A stretch of DNA of 6,289 nt from an uncultured Lachnospiraceae bacterium. GTDB lineage: Bacteria > Bacillota > Clostridia > Lachnospirales > Lachnospiraceae. Position 1 is the stretch's first letter; each line of letters starts with the position of its first letter. The stretch spans positions 1-6,289 of the forward strand of contig CAKSAI010000199.1 in NCBI GenBank assembly GCA_934434905.1. The letters are read 5' to 3'. This document shows, piece by piece, positions 1 through 6,289 of the stretch. Below the pieces are notes generated by a model that saw nothing but the letters and a program-made list of their open reading frames with translations, searched no databases and had not been told where the DNA came from. The position numbers and the translations under genes were made by a program.

Positions 1-2620
1 AAAATGTGAAGCGGCCGTTCTGCAATTCCTTTGTTTTTCCATTTGGCAGCGTTACCATAGCGCTGCTCCCTTTGGGAATTTCAATTTCTATATCTGCGAA
101 ATCTCCTTGCACCTTCCATGCCACACGAATAATCCCGGTATGCGTCTTATAAGTTACCTCAAACGCACCAATCTGCGGAATAATGACCGGCCTGAGCATA
201 ATTTTTTGAAATCCCGGCGTTCCTTCAAAAACACGTATTCCTCCAAGCGATTCAAAAAACCAACGGCATACCGAACCAAGCCCATAATGATTCATACTGG
301 CATATATATCCTTAGACGTAAGGCCCTCCCAGTTTTCTGTCATGGTGTCCGTCCCCGTCCCTATCAAGTACCTCCAGGAAGGATATTCCGTTTGATCCAT
401 AAGTCTCCACGCTGTCTCCACATATCCATAATCACATAAAATTCCCATCAAAAACGGAGTTGCCATATATCCGGTTGTAATGTGATAGCCATTCTCGCTA
501 CAATAGCTATTTAATTTTTCAGCAACCTTGCTTCTGTACCTCTCAGGCGTTAACCCAAAAGCAAGAGGAAGGACAATACCGCTCTGACATCGCGGCGAAT
601 AATCAGATAACTCTTCCAAATAGTATTTCTCATGAAACGCCTTTCCTGACAAGCTTCTTTTTTCGCTATACTCGGCAGCCGTTCGCACATCTCCCAAAAT
701 TTCCGCAATTTGTGCGATTCTCTGGATCATAAGACAATAGTAGCAATCCGCAAAAAAATCTGCCGGAACATTCACTAACGATAAATGATCGCCATAGGGA
801 GCATTGGCATGATTTGTAAGATTATTCCTTTCATCAGCTTTTCTGCGCGCTGCCAGTTGCAAAATGCTTTTATACTTTTTTTCCAGTATCTCTTGATCCC
901 CATAAAACCAATACAGTGTCCACGGAAGGATATATTCTTCGTCTTCCCAGCCATACACGCCATATTCAATTTTTCTTCCATACCTGCTCCACCGTTCAAG
1001 AAATTTTCGATTATCCATATACCAACAGGCTGTCGGAGCAAAGGTCTGGATATCGCCATTCCAAAAATTCTTTTCGCGCGTTGGGCAATCGGTTGGCCCA
1101 CCCACAATATTGCCGCGATAGCTTCGTTTTGTCATCTCCCATAACTGCATAATCGGTTGATAAGAAGTTACAATGCTTCCTCTTTCTTCCAAATCCTGAT
1201 GCATGACTACCGCCTGTATTGTGTCATCCGCAACCTCATTTACCCCCTCTGCTACAGCATAACGAAATCCCGTATATGTAAATTCGCTTTCATACCTCTG
1301 TACCGCAGCTTCTTTACATATATAAACATCCACATTCCGAACTGACCCGGCGGCTTTTCCGTTTTGGGCATCCTCCGGAAAATATACGGGCAGATAAGGG
1401 CCATCGCATAATTCTCCTTCCGAATCCAAACGTTCATAGTAACGGATAATAACGCGGTCTCCGCCGTGTCCATCGCAAATCTTGATTCGTATCCTGCCAG
1501 AAATATTTTCACCAAAATCTAATAAAACACGCTGATCCGATAACTGTATTTTTTTTACCGCCTGCAGATACCTTACCGGTTTTATCGGTGGATAATTCTG
1601 TCTGCGCAGTTTTTGTCCGGTTTCTTCGGATACCTGTACCGAATACCAGCCGCCAGCTTGTTTTCCTGCCTTACACCAATTAGCAATTTCCCTGCGCGCA
1701 TCATACCGTTCCCCGAACTGAAGATCGTTATCTGTTAAAGGCGAAAAAGCAACCCGGCAGTTATCACCGGAAGAAATATGTTCTATGGTTCCGTCCGTAT
1801 AAGTCAACCTTATCTTAAACCATATCATATTCTTTTTTGCCGTAAGCTCTCCCCATGATTTACAGTTATACCAACCGTTACCGGTAATAAATCCAACGGC
1901 ATTTTCACCATCCTGCAAAAACCGACTTATGTCATATTCCTGATATTCGTAAATTTTCTCCATTGCTCCAGGTGCAAATTTATCATCGGAAACAGGGTTG
2001 CCGTTCATAAACGCCTTATATAATCCCTTTGCGCTGACATATAAGATTGCTGATGATACAGGCCTTTTCATACGAAATTCCTTCTTAAAATAAAAAGAAT
2101 GCCTCAAGAAAAAGGGATGTATCTTTCCACATACCATCTCAATCTGCGGAAAATCCTCCCGTTCAAGCCAGTCCTCCGGCTCGCTCCGCGCATAAAATCC
2201 CGCGACACGTAACGCAGTCCAGGAGGAATCCGTGTAAACCACTTTTTCCCCTTGATCCTTATATATCAGATGGATCTCTCCGCGAATTGCCGAGGTGAAT
2301 TGCTCTACATTGCCAGTTTGATAAACACGAATATGTACCGTATTATAGCCTTCATGCAACAGTTCCGTAATATCGCAGTCTTGCCGAGAGTTTTTCACAA
2401 GATGTTTATTGAGAAACAGATCAAATTCATTATCACACTCATAATATGCATAGGCTCTTTTTATCTCTCCTTGTATTACAAATTCTTTACGCAGATGCCC
2501 ACGTACATATGCACAAGGCCAAATCCATTCTCCCTCACACCGATTCCCATATTTTCGCCCTTGCTCTTTGAATAAGATCTGATCCGGAGCACAAATCCAC
2601 TTCACTTTTTCTTCGCCCAT
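1..2620 (-). CDS. GH78 alpha-L-rhamnosidase, C-terminus cut by window edge
   Basis: This enzyme should release terminal alpha-L-rhamnose from oligosaccharides or glycosides by inversion. I translated it from the ATG at 2620 to base 2 as 873 codons with no stop or frameshift. Seen, in order: an N-terminal beta-sandwich-like region (about 1-165); a Bac_rhamnosid_N-like domain (about 174-335, with GLYKAFMNG and FAPGAMEKIYEY); a beta-sandwich domain (about 345-460, with LLDFGENISG and FTYTGFRY); a six-hairpin barrel from about 480; and a beta C-terminal domain from about 797 (GFQKIMLRPVI). The motif TDCPTREKNFWNGD carries D511, E516 and D523, which match the Asp/Glu/Asp trio of characterised GH78 enzymes. 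E762 in TMTENWEG matches the catalytic base, and MNHYGLGSV (776-784) is also family-typical. There is no signal peptide and there are about 20 cysteines, so it is probably cytoplasmic. The remaining C-terminal tail is likely short. It starts 3 nt after the stop of the propeller gene. The family assignment is firm; the natural substrate is unknown. Confidence 0.95.
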   Translation of the reverse strand, partial: MGEEKVKWICAPDQILFKEQGRKYGNRCEGEWIWPCAYVRGHLRKEFVIQGEIKRAYAYYECDNEFDLFLNKHLVKNSRQDCDITELLHEGYNTVHIRVYQTGNVEQFTSAIRGEIHLIYKDQGEKVVYTDSSWTALRVAGFYARSEPEDWLEREDFPQIEMVCGKIHPFFLRHSFYFKKEFRMKRPVSSAILYVSAKGLYKAFMNGNPVSDDKFAPGAMEKIYEYQEYDISRFLQDGENAVGFITGNGWYNCKSWGELTAKKNMIWFKIRLTYTDGTIEHISSGDNCRVAFSPLTDNDLQFGERYDARREIANWCKAGKQAGGWYSVQVSEETGQKLRRQNYPPIKPVRYLQAVKKIQLSDQRVLLDFGENISGRIRIKICDGHGGDRVIIRYYERLDSEGELCDGPYLPVYFPEDAQNGKAAGSVRNVDVYICKEAAVQRYESEFTYTGFRYAVAEGVNEVADDTIQAVVMHQDLEERGSIVTSYQPIMQLWEMTKRSYRGNIVGGPTDCPTREKNFWNGDIQTFAPTACWYMDNRKFLERWSRYGRKIEYGVYGWEDEEYILPWTLYWFYGDQEILEKKYKSILQLAARRKADERNNLTNHANAPYGDHLSLVNVPADFFADCYYCLMIQRIAQIAEILGDVRTAAEYSEKRSLSGKAFHEKYYLEELSDYSPRCQSGIVLPLAFGLTPERYRSKVAEKLNSYCSENGYHITTGYMATPFLMGILCDYGYVETAWRLMDQTEYPSWRYLIGTGTDTMTENWEGLTSKDIYASMNHYGLGSVCRWFFESLGGIRVFEGTPGFQKIMLRPVIIPQIGAFEVTYKTHTGIIRVAWKVQGDFADIEIEIPKGSSAMVTLPNGKTKELQNGRFTF

Positions 2621-2623
2621 CCT

Positions 2624-3997
2624 CTAACTATCCTCCAGCGTTGTCTTACAAAATAACAAATAATTTGCATCGTGAAAATTATCCGCATGATTCAATGCTG
2701 CGCGTATTAATACAGAAGCTTCCTTTCCATTTATGAAAAACGAAGGATATTGTACTCCTATGTACACCCCATCGCAGTCCTCTCTTGAAAAATCTAATAT
2801 ATTTTTTTCCCATTGCCAATCCATGAGATCCTTTGAGCAATAAATTGAAAGAACATTCCTTCGCGGCAATGAATTCCCTATTGCAATATAATTTCCGTCC
2901 TCGTTTCTTTGAATTTCAAATTTTGAATGTGCCATAGGAAAGGGGATCAGCTTTTCAAACCAAAGAGCCTGTTCCGGTTTTTGAAAGTCCATGCCCAAAA
3001 GCACTGCATAATTGTTTGTGAAGCGAAGAATCGCTTTCATATCTCCCTCCTGGGTAACAACCAGATTTCCTTCTATCGGCATTGGGTCATATCCAAATGA
3101 CAGTTCTTCGGAAATCTTCTTACATCCCCATTCTTTATAATTCATTTTCAATGGTTCGGTAGCTACCCAGTTTTCCGAACACATCAAATCCAAATCTGCC
3201 GCCACACTAAAAACCAGATAACAAAACTCTCCCGTACTCCAGGAGCCAAATTCCACCATAGTCCATAACCGTCCTCCATGAAGCATCACCGGAAACGGTG
3301 CTTTCTGGAAACCATTCTGATTGCCGCAACACGCACCACGTCCCAAAACAACCGGACCAGTCCAGGTGTTTCCTTCATCTTTGGAACAGCCCAACAGCAG
3401 ATCCCCATATTCGGTAGAAACTCCCAGGCAATATACGCTTCCGTCATGCCAGAACAGGCTTCCCCAGCAACAGGGAAACAGTTCTGTCACAAAATTCCAA
3501 TGTACACCGCCATCATAAGAACGATATAGAATCGTAAGATTTTGGCCGCCGTCTTTCTGATACACATCGTGAGATGCTAACAGGACACCGTTCGGAAGTT
3601 CCAACAAAGAGGGCGAACAAGTATTAACACCCGAATAGCGATACTGCGTCTCACGAGGATGAATGTAATTTACTACTACTCCGGGAACCTCGCCAGTGCG
3701 CACCAAGCGCACATGACTTTTTCGCCCATCTGCCGATTCAATATAAAATCTATACTCTTCATTGTTCTTTAACCCGTCAACCTTCACAAGATTCGATGAC
3801 GCCGACGTTTCTTCCCAGTCCGTCCAACTAATGTGCTGCCAATATAAAATATGCTGATCCTCGGAACCCAAGTCAAACCATTCCACTTCAAATCCTGTCT
3901 CATATGGCGCCAATCTGCATATATATGGCGCATTTCTTTTTTCCTGGCTATAAACCGGCAAATACGGCTTATGCCACCAATTACAGTCTGCTTTCAT
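2624..3997 (-). CDS. FN3-like plus sialidase-fold beta-propeller protein, possible GH145/PL42-like rhamnoside-acting enzyme
   Basis: This is a 457-residue protein without signal peptide or membrane segments. Residues about 24-100 look like a fibronectin-III-type sandwich (EVEWFDLG, then VDGLKNNEEYRFYIES). The rest looks like a BNR/sialidase-superfamily propeller with two clear Asp-boxes, SYDGGVHW (160-167) and SKDEGNTW (205-212), and a degenerate repeat near 388-394. The first propeller strand reads CSPSLLELPNGVLLASHD (127-144). True sialidases have Arg of the RIP motif where C127 sits here, and an Arg shortly after the Asp of ASHD that is absent here, so sialidase activity is unlikely. APFPVMLHGGRLW (233-245) and the C-terminal R432 with NFHDANY (440-446) recall, from memory, exo-sialidase-like proteins grouped with GH145/PL42, which act on L-rhamnose-alpha-1,4-glucuronate; H143 would be the candidate catalytic histidine. 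It has 15 cysteines, consistent with the cytoplasm. GGAGG at 4008-4004 lies 6 nt before the ATG. The fold is fairly sure; the activity is inference. Confidence 0.8.
   Translation of the reverse strand: MKADCNWWHKPYLPVYSQEKRNAPYICRLAPYETGFEVEWFDLGSEDQHILYWQHISWTDWEETSASSNLVKVDGLKNNEEYRFYIESADGRKSHVRLVRTGEVPGVVVNYIHPRETQYRYSGVNTCSPSLLELPNGVLLASHDVYQKDGGQNLTILYRSYDGGVHWNFVTELFPCCWGSLFWHDGSVYCLGVSTEYGDLLLGCSKDEGNTWTGPVVLGRGACCGNQNGFQKAPFPVMLHGGRLWTMVEFGSWSTGEFCYLVFSVAADLDLMCSENWVATEPLKMNYKEWGCKKISEELSFGYDPMPIEGNLVVTQEGDMKAILRFTNNYAVLLGMDFQKPEQALWFEKLIPFPMAHSKFEIQRNEDGNYIAIGNSLPRRNVLSIYCSKDLMDWQWEKNILDFSREDCDGVYIGVQYPSFFINGKEASVLIRAALNHADNFHDANYLLFCKTTLEDS
2632..2636 (-). promoter_or_regulatory. 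Shine-Dalgarno of the rhamnosidase, inside the upstream gene
   Basis: GGAGG on the minus strand lies within the last codons of the propeller gene, 11 nt before the ATG at 2620. The order is GGAGG, then the stop TAG (2626-2624), then AGG, then ATG. The spacing is slightly long, and the overlap with the preceding reading frame suggests translational coupling. A GTG five codons inside the gene (2605) is a possible alternative start, but ATG is preferred. Confidence 0.6.
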
Positions 3998-4011
3998 ACT
4001 TCGCCTCCGTC

Positions 4012-4098
4012 TTAATTTAATGCCGCACGCAGCGCCTGTATCTCCTCTTCATTCAGTGCAATGCTGCTTTTACTCAACAGATAACTTCCCAATGACAT
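4012..4098 (-). CDS. Small 28-residue ORF between permease and propeller genes
   Basis: I do not recognise this peptide. It starts MSLGSYLLSKSSIA and ends LNEEEIQALRAALN followed by TAA. The last 13 residues could form a short amphipathic helix; there is no signal peptide, membrane segment or metal-binding pattern. It begins 18 nt after the permease stop and ends 14 nt before the propeller start, and it has its own AGGTGG Shine-Dalgarno 7 nt before the ATG. It is in the same frame as the permease, separated only by the TAA at 4119-4117 and six sense codons. The next gene's GGAGG follows its stop rather than lying inside it. It could be a real small protein, a coupling leader for the downstream enzyme genes, a C-terminal extension of the permease made by readthrough, or chance open frame. 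At this length, spacing and signal placement are the only support. Confidence 0.45.
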   Translation of the reverse strand: MSLGSYLLSKSSIALNEEEIQALRAALN

Positions 4099-4105
4099 TG
4101 TTATT

Positions 4106-4111
4106 CCACCT
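4106..4111 (-). promoter_or_regulatory. Shine-Dalgarno of the 28-residue ORF
   Basis: AGGTGG on the minus strand, one mismatch from AGGAGG, sits 7 nt upstream of the ATG at 4098. It has no other gene to serve: the next large gene has its own GGAGG at 4008-4004. It is therefore the main reason for considering the small ORF translated. Confidence 0.45.
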
Positions 4112-4116
4112 AGTCC

Positions 4117-4968
4117 TTATCCTTTTAATGCGCCCATGGCGATTCCTTTGATAAAATACCGATTTGCAAAAGCAAATGCCAGCAATACAGGAATAAGTGC
4201 AATGGTAGTTCCTGCAAACATCAAGTCCCAACTAGCCGCTGATTCAGAAGAATTTTTTAACGCTATGATTCCCACGATCAGTGTTTGTTGATTTGATTTT
4301 GCCATTGTAAAAACAGCCGGAAGCAAATATTCATTCCAGGAACTGTTAAACGAAAGCATTCCTATGGTAGCCATAATCGGCTTCAGCATCGGCAAAATAA
4401 TACGGAAGAATATCCCGACAAACCCACATCCATCAATTTTGGCTGCTTCGTCAAGCGCACTCGGCAACGACTGGATATAACTTTTCACAAGATAAATATT
4501 TACAATTGGAATTGCAAATATTTTATATACCAATAACGCCCAAAGTGAACTTTTCAGCTTTATAGCCGCCAGAACCTCCAATAAAGGATAAATAGTGATA
4601 GAACCCAAATTAATAAACATCAAGGATGAAAAAACCAAAAACAGGACGCGTTTCCCTCTAAATCTTCCTCTTGCAAATACATACCCATATAAAGATGACC
4701 CTATCAACATAATAATTACACATCCGAGTGTATACAATACGCTGTTTATAAGCATTCTTCCAACCCGAAGACTGTCCGAGTTCCAAGCGCGGATATAATT
4801 ATCAACGGTAAAGTGCTTCGGGAAAATCCTTCCGGGATCACTTAGAAGCTCCATATTTGTCTTAAAAGATGACAAAATCGTGTATGTAAGAGGAAATAAC
4901 GTTATAAGAAAGACAATAAACAAAAAAACATAACAGATCAAATCAACCGTTTTATTCCTTCTCTTCAT
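4117..4968 (-). CDS. Carbohydrate ABC transporter permease, MalG/UgpE type (CUT1)
   Basis: This is an inner-membrane subunit of a sugar importer, 283 residues, the usual length for this family. Hydrophobic segments lie at about 10-32, 73-97, 108-130, 141-163, 195-216 and 248-270, giving the expected six helices. The EAA loop that docks on the ATPase is clear: ALDEAAKIDGCG (171-182), with E174, D179 and G180, followed by RIILP (189-193). The C-terminus RYFIKGIAMGALKG is typical of MalG-like permeases, so the stop at 4117 appears to be the genuine end. It pairs with the permease immediately upstream: the gap is 15 nt and contains AGGAGG (4978-4973), only 4 nt before the ATG. A rhamnose-containing oligosaccharide as substrate is inferred from the rhamnosidase gene downstream; the permease itself does not show specificity. 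Confidence 0.95.
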   Translation of the reverse strand: MKRRNKTVDLICYVFLFIVFLITLFPLTYTILSSFKTNMELLSDPGRIFPKHFTVDNYIRAWNSDSLRVGRMLINSVLYTLGCVIIMLIGSSLYGYVFARGRFRGKRVLFLVFSSLMFINLGSITIYPLLEVLAAIKLKSSLWALLVYKIFAIPIVNIYLVKSYIQSLPSALDEAAKIDGCGFVGIFFRIILPMLKPIMATIGMLSFNSSWNEYLLPAVFTMAKSNQQTLIVGIIALKNSSESAASWDLMFAGTTIALIPVLLAFAFANRYFIKGIAMGALKG

Positions 4969-4983
4969 AATGCCTCCTGTTAT

Positions 4984-5922
4984 CTAGTTATTATCTGCGA
5001 AACGTGCGCTAGCCTTCATATATACAACAGCAATAAGGCAATAAAATACAGACGTAATCAAGGAAAGCGCACTTCCATACCCTATATTAGGTCTCCCCGT
5101 CGCAAATCCGGGAACAAAAGAATTAATCAAGTACGCACCCACCGTAAAAGTTGTTCCGCTTGGGGCACCATTCGAAAGCACTATTATAAATTCACCTGTT
5201 TGCAACGTTCCATTAATCGCCAATAGCAAAATTGTCTGAAATACCGGTGCAATAGACGGTAAGGTAATAGAAAAAAACTTTCGCGCTCTTCCCGCTCCTT
5301 CTACACTCGCCGCTTCATAAAGTTCTGCTGGCACATTAGATAAGGCCGCCATAAAATATAAAACATTAACCCCAAATGATAACCAGATAGACGCCGTAAG
5401 CAGCACCGTCATAGAAGTATTATAATTGGCAAACCAATCCACCGGCCGTTGAATAATATTAAATTTTACCAGCCAGGAATTTATAACTCCTCTGTAATCA
5501 TATAAATTTGAAAAAATAGCTCCCACGATCGCCACACTGACAATACTGGGCAAATAATATATCGAACGAAAAATACCTTTACAGCGCAAAGAATCTCTTT
5601 GCAAAATTGTGGCCAGTATCAACGCCAGCGGAATTTCAATCGGCAATTTCAGCAAGGTAAATTTAAGAGTTACAAGCCATGCATTCCAATAAGATCTGTC
5701 CTTTGTAAAAATATCTATAAAATTTTGCCATCCAACAAATCTGGTTTTTGAGGCCACTCCTGTATAATTAAAAAATGACCACTTCGCCGCCCATAAATAG
5801 GGATATAAAATAAATACCAGAAATCCCACAATTGGCACGATCAAAATAAAATAGCAGGCCATTCCTTCTGAACACTTTAATTTTCTCGAACGCTTTGAAA
5901 GTATTTTACTTTTTCCATACAT
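4984..5922 (-). CDS. Carbohydrate ABC transporter permease, MalF/UgpA type (CUT1)
   Basis: This is the partner membrane subunit of the sugar importer, 312 residues. A basic N-terminus (residues 1-17, rich in Lys and Arg) precedes the first helix at about 22-48. Further hydrophobic segments lie at about 83-108, 122-140, 172-195, 224-250 and 284-303. The EAA loop is ELYEAASVEGAGRARKFF (200-217), with E203, G209 and A210, followed by ITLP (219-222). FVGWQNFIDIF (62-72) and the helix after YYLPSIVS (122-129) are typical of the UgpA/LplB-like branch. The ATG is preceded by AGGGG (5935-5931) at 8 nt. The gene lies 106 nt downstream of the binding-protein gene and 15 nt upstream of the second permease. 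The usual CUT1 order of binding protein, MalF-type, MalG-type is preserved. The ATPase is not encoded next to them; many Firmicutes use a shared MsmX-like ATPase, which is established for relatives but not shown here. Confidence 0.95.
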   Translation of the reverse strand: MYGKSKILSKRSRKLKCSEGMACYFILIVPIVGFLVFILYPYLWAAKWSFFNYTGVASKTRFVGWQNFIDIFTKDRSYWNAWLVTLKFTLLKLPIEIPLALILATILQRDSLRCKGIFRSIYYLPSIVSVAIVGAIFSNLYDYRGVINSWLVKFNIIQRPVDWFANYNTSMTVLLTASIWLSFGVNVLYFMAALSNVPAELYEAASVEGAGRARKFFSITLPSIAPVFQTILLLAINGTLQTGEFIIVLSNGAPSGTTFTVGAYLINSFVPGFATGRPNIGYGSALSLITSVFYCLIAVVYMKASARFADNN

Positions 5923-6028
5923 ATTATTTTCCCCTAATAAACTTTCCTTTCACGCATCCTGGGATGACAGGTGTTGCTTTTTCTTTGGGGCTGCCACGCT
6001 ATGTGACAGCCCCTTAAAATAATATTTT
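5923..6028. other. Intergenic region, no gene
   Basis: This 106-nt gap between the binding-protein stop and the permease start is the longest in the window. It contains the 11-bp hairpin (5987-6013) and, next to the permease, AGGGG at 5935-5931. Between them is a purine-rich stretch with only a weak 4-bp stem possibility around 5956-5970. I see no convincing -35/-10 pair or cre-like operator. Confidence 0.6.
5987..6013 (-). other. Intergenic 11-bp hairpin between binding-protein and permease genes
   Basis: The arms are 5987-5997 and 6003-6013, with a 5-nt loop at 5998-6002. The outer seven pairs are GGGGCTG with CAGCCCC and the inner three are CAC with GTG. The remaining pair is C5994 against A6006. 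It is a mismatch in plus-strand RNA but becomes a G-U wobble in minus-strand RNA, so the stem is continuous only in the operon transcript. In that direction it is followed by an A-rich stretch, not a U-run, so it does not look like a standard intrinsic terminator. Known parallels, such as hairpins between malE and malF, stabilise the binding-protein mRNA or lower permease expression; that role here is inference. Confidence 0.65.
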
Positions 6029-6289
6029 TTATCTTTTTGAATTATAGTCTGCATTTATATAAATGCTGTAATCTTCATCCGGATAAGCAGACTGATACTC
6101 AGCGACGCTTTCATTCACCCTTTTTGTAACATCTTTCGCAAATTGATCATAAGAAACCTTTTCGCTCCAAATATCTTCAACCCAGCATTCTGCCGGTAAT
6201 TTCAAATCCGGTGAAGTCTGATAGGGCATTGTCGGCAGATTCTTATCAGATATGCTTAGCATTTCTGTAAATTCCGCCCATCCTTTTTT
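6029..6289 (-). CDS. ABC transporter extracellular sugar-binding protein, C-terminal 86 residues
   Basis: This is the end of a family 1 solute-binding lipoprotein gene whose N-terminus, signal peptide and ligand-binding core lie beyond 6289. The open frame runs from the window edge (reading KKGWAEFTEML) to TAA at 6031-6029. The methionine at 6262 is internal, not a start. The segment from FAKDVTKRVNESVAEYQ is the amphipathic C-terminal helix usual in COG1653-type binding proteins, where a conserved VNE-like element precedes the end. Its place directly before two CUT1 permease genes supports the call more than sequence alone does. Its role would be to capture the oligosaccharide outside the cell and deliver it to the two permeases. 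The ligand cannot be read from this fragment. Confidence 0.8.
   Translation of the reverse strand, partial: KKGWAEFTEMLSISDKNLPTMPYQTSPDLKLPAECWVEDIWSEKVSYDQFAKDVTKRVNESVAEYQSAYPDEDYSIYINADYNSKR

Noticed and set aside
107..1345. Several plus-strand open frames of about 60-120 codons opposite the rhamnosidase
   Set aside because: They lie antisense to a continuous 873-codon GH78 frame with recognisable motifs, and their translations have no domain-like features.
775..1515. Two minus-strand open frames (775-1107 and 1252-1515) inside the rhamnosidase
   Set aside because: They are out of frame with the GH78 reading, which is open throughout and carries the catalytic residues.
2252..2575. A 107-codon plus-strand frame with hydrophobic stretches
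   Set aside because: It is antisense to the N-terminal domain of the rhamnosidase; its hydrophobic residues come from reading the complement of charged and aromatic codons.
1..2620. Rhamnosidase as a broken gene
   Set aside because: Codon-by-codon translation from 2620 to base 2 showed no frameshift or internal stop; only the window edge cuts it.
3278..3529. Two overlapping plus-strand frames opposite the propeller gene
   Set aside because: They are antisense to the Asp-box region of the propeller and have low-complexity translations.
2624..3997. Calling the propeller an exo-alpha-sialidase
   Set aside because: Asp-boxes mark the fold, not the activity, and the RIP arginine and following Arg needed to bind sialic acid carboxylate are missing.
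5987..6013. Reading the hairpin as an intrinsic terminator
   Set aside because: For the operon direction the stem is followed by A-rich sequence, not U. The T-rich flank is on the other side, where the stem has a C-A mismatch and there is no plus-strand gene to terminate.
6029..6262. Treating the methionine at 6262 as the start of a 77-residue gene
   Set aside because: The frame stays open to the window edge and the content matches the C-terminal part of a much longer binding protein.

Overview
The window reads almost entirely on the minus strand. It is a tightly packed piece of a carbohydrate-uptake and glycoside-degradation operon, transcribed from the high-coordinate end to the low-coordinate end. 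The AT-leaning composition, the strong AGGAGG-type ribosome binding sites, the CUT1 sugar ABC transporter without its own ATPase, and the cysteine-rich enzymes without signal peptides together suggest an anaerobic Firmicute of the Clostridia/Lachnospiraceae kind. That assignment is inference; there is no taxonomic marker gene here.

In transcription order the window holds: (1) the C-terminal 86 residues of an extracellular solute-binding protein (6289-6029, N-terminus outside the window); (2) a 106-nt gap with a strong 11-bp hairpin (5987-6013) that pairs fully only in minus-strand RNA; (3) a MalF/UgpA-type permease (5922-4984); (4) a MalG/UgpE-type permease (4968-4117); (5) a 28-codon ORF (4098-4012) with its own Shine-Dalgarno, in the frame of the permease and just past its stop; (6) a 457-residue FN3-like plus sialidase-fold beta-propeller protein (3997-2624); (7) a GH78 alpha-L-rhamnosidase (2620 to the left edge), read as one uninterrupted frame of 873 codons and lacking only its last few residues.

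Working model: the binding protein and two permeases import a rhamnose-containing oligosaccharide, energised by an ATPase encoded elsewhere, and two cytoplasmic enzymes dismantle it. The GH78 enzyme keeps all expected acidic active-site residues. The propeller lacks the catalytic arginine of true sialidases and instead resembles, from memory, the exo-sialidase-like family that includes GH145/PL42 enzymes acting on L-rhamnose-alpha-1,4-glucuronate. A propeller and a rhamnosidase that both handle rhamnosyl linkages would be a coherent pair, but the propeller's activity is not proven by the sequence.

The least explained items are the propeller, the 28-residue ORF and the strand-specific intergenic hairpin. 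No tRNA, rRNA, CRISPR array, insertion sequence or transcription-factor gene is visible. No promoter was found inside the operon, so the main promoter probably lies upstream of the binding-protein gene, beyond 6289. No gene-free stretch exceeds about 110 nt.
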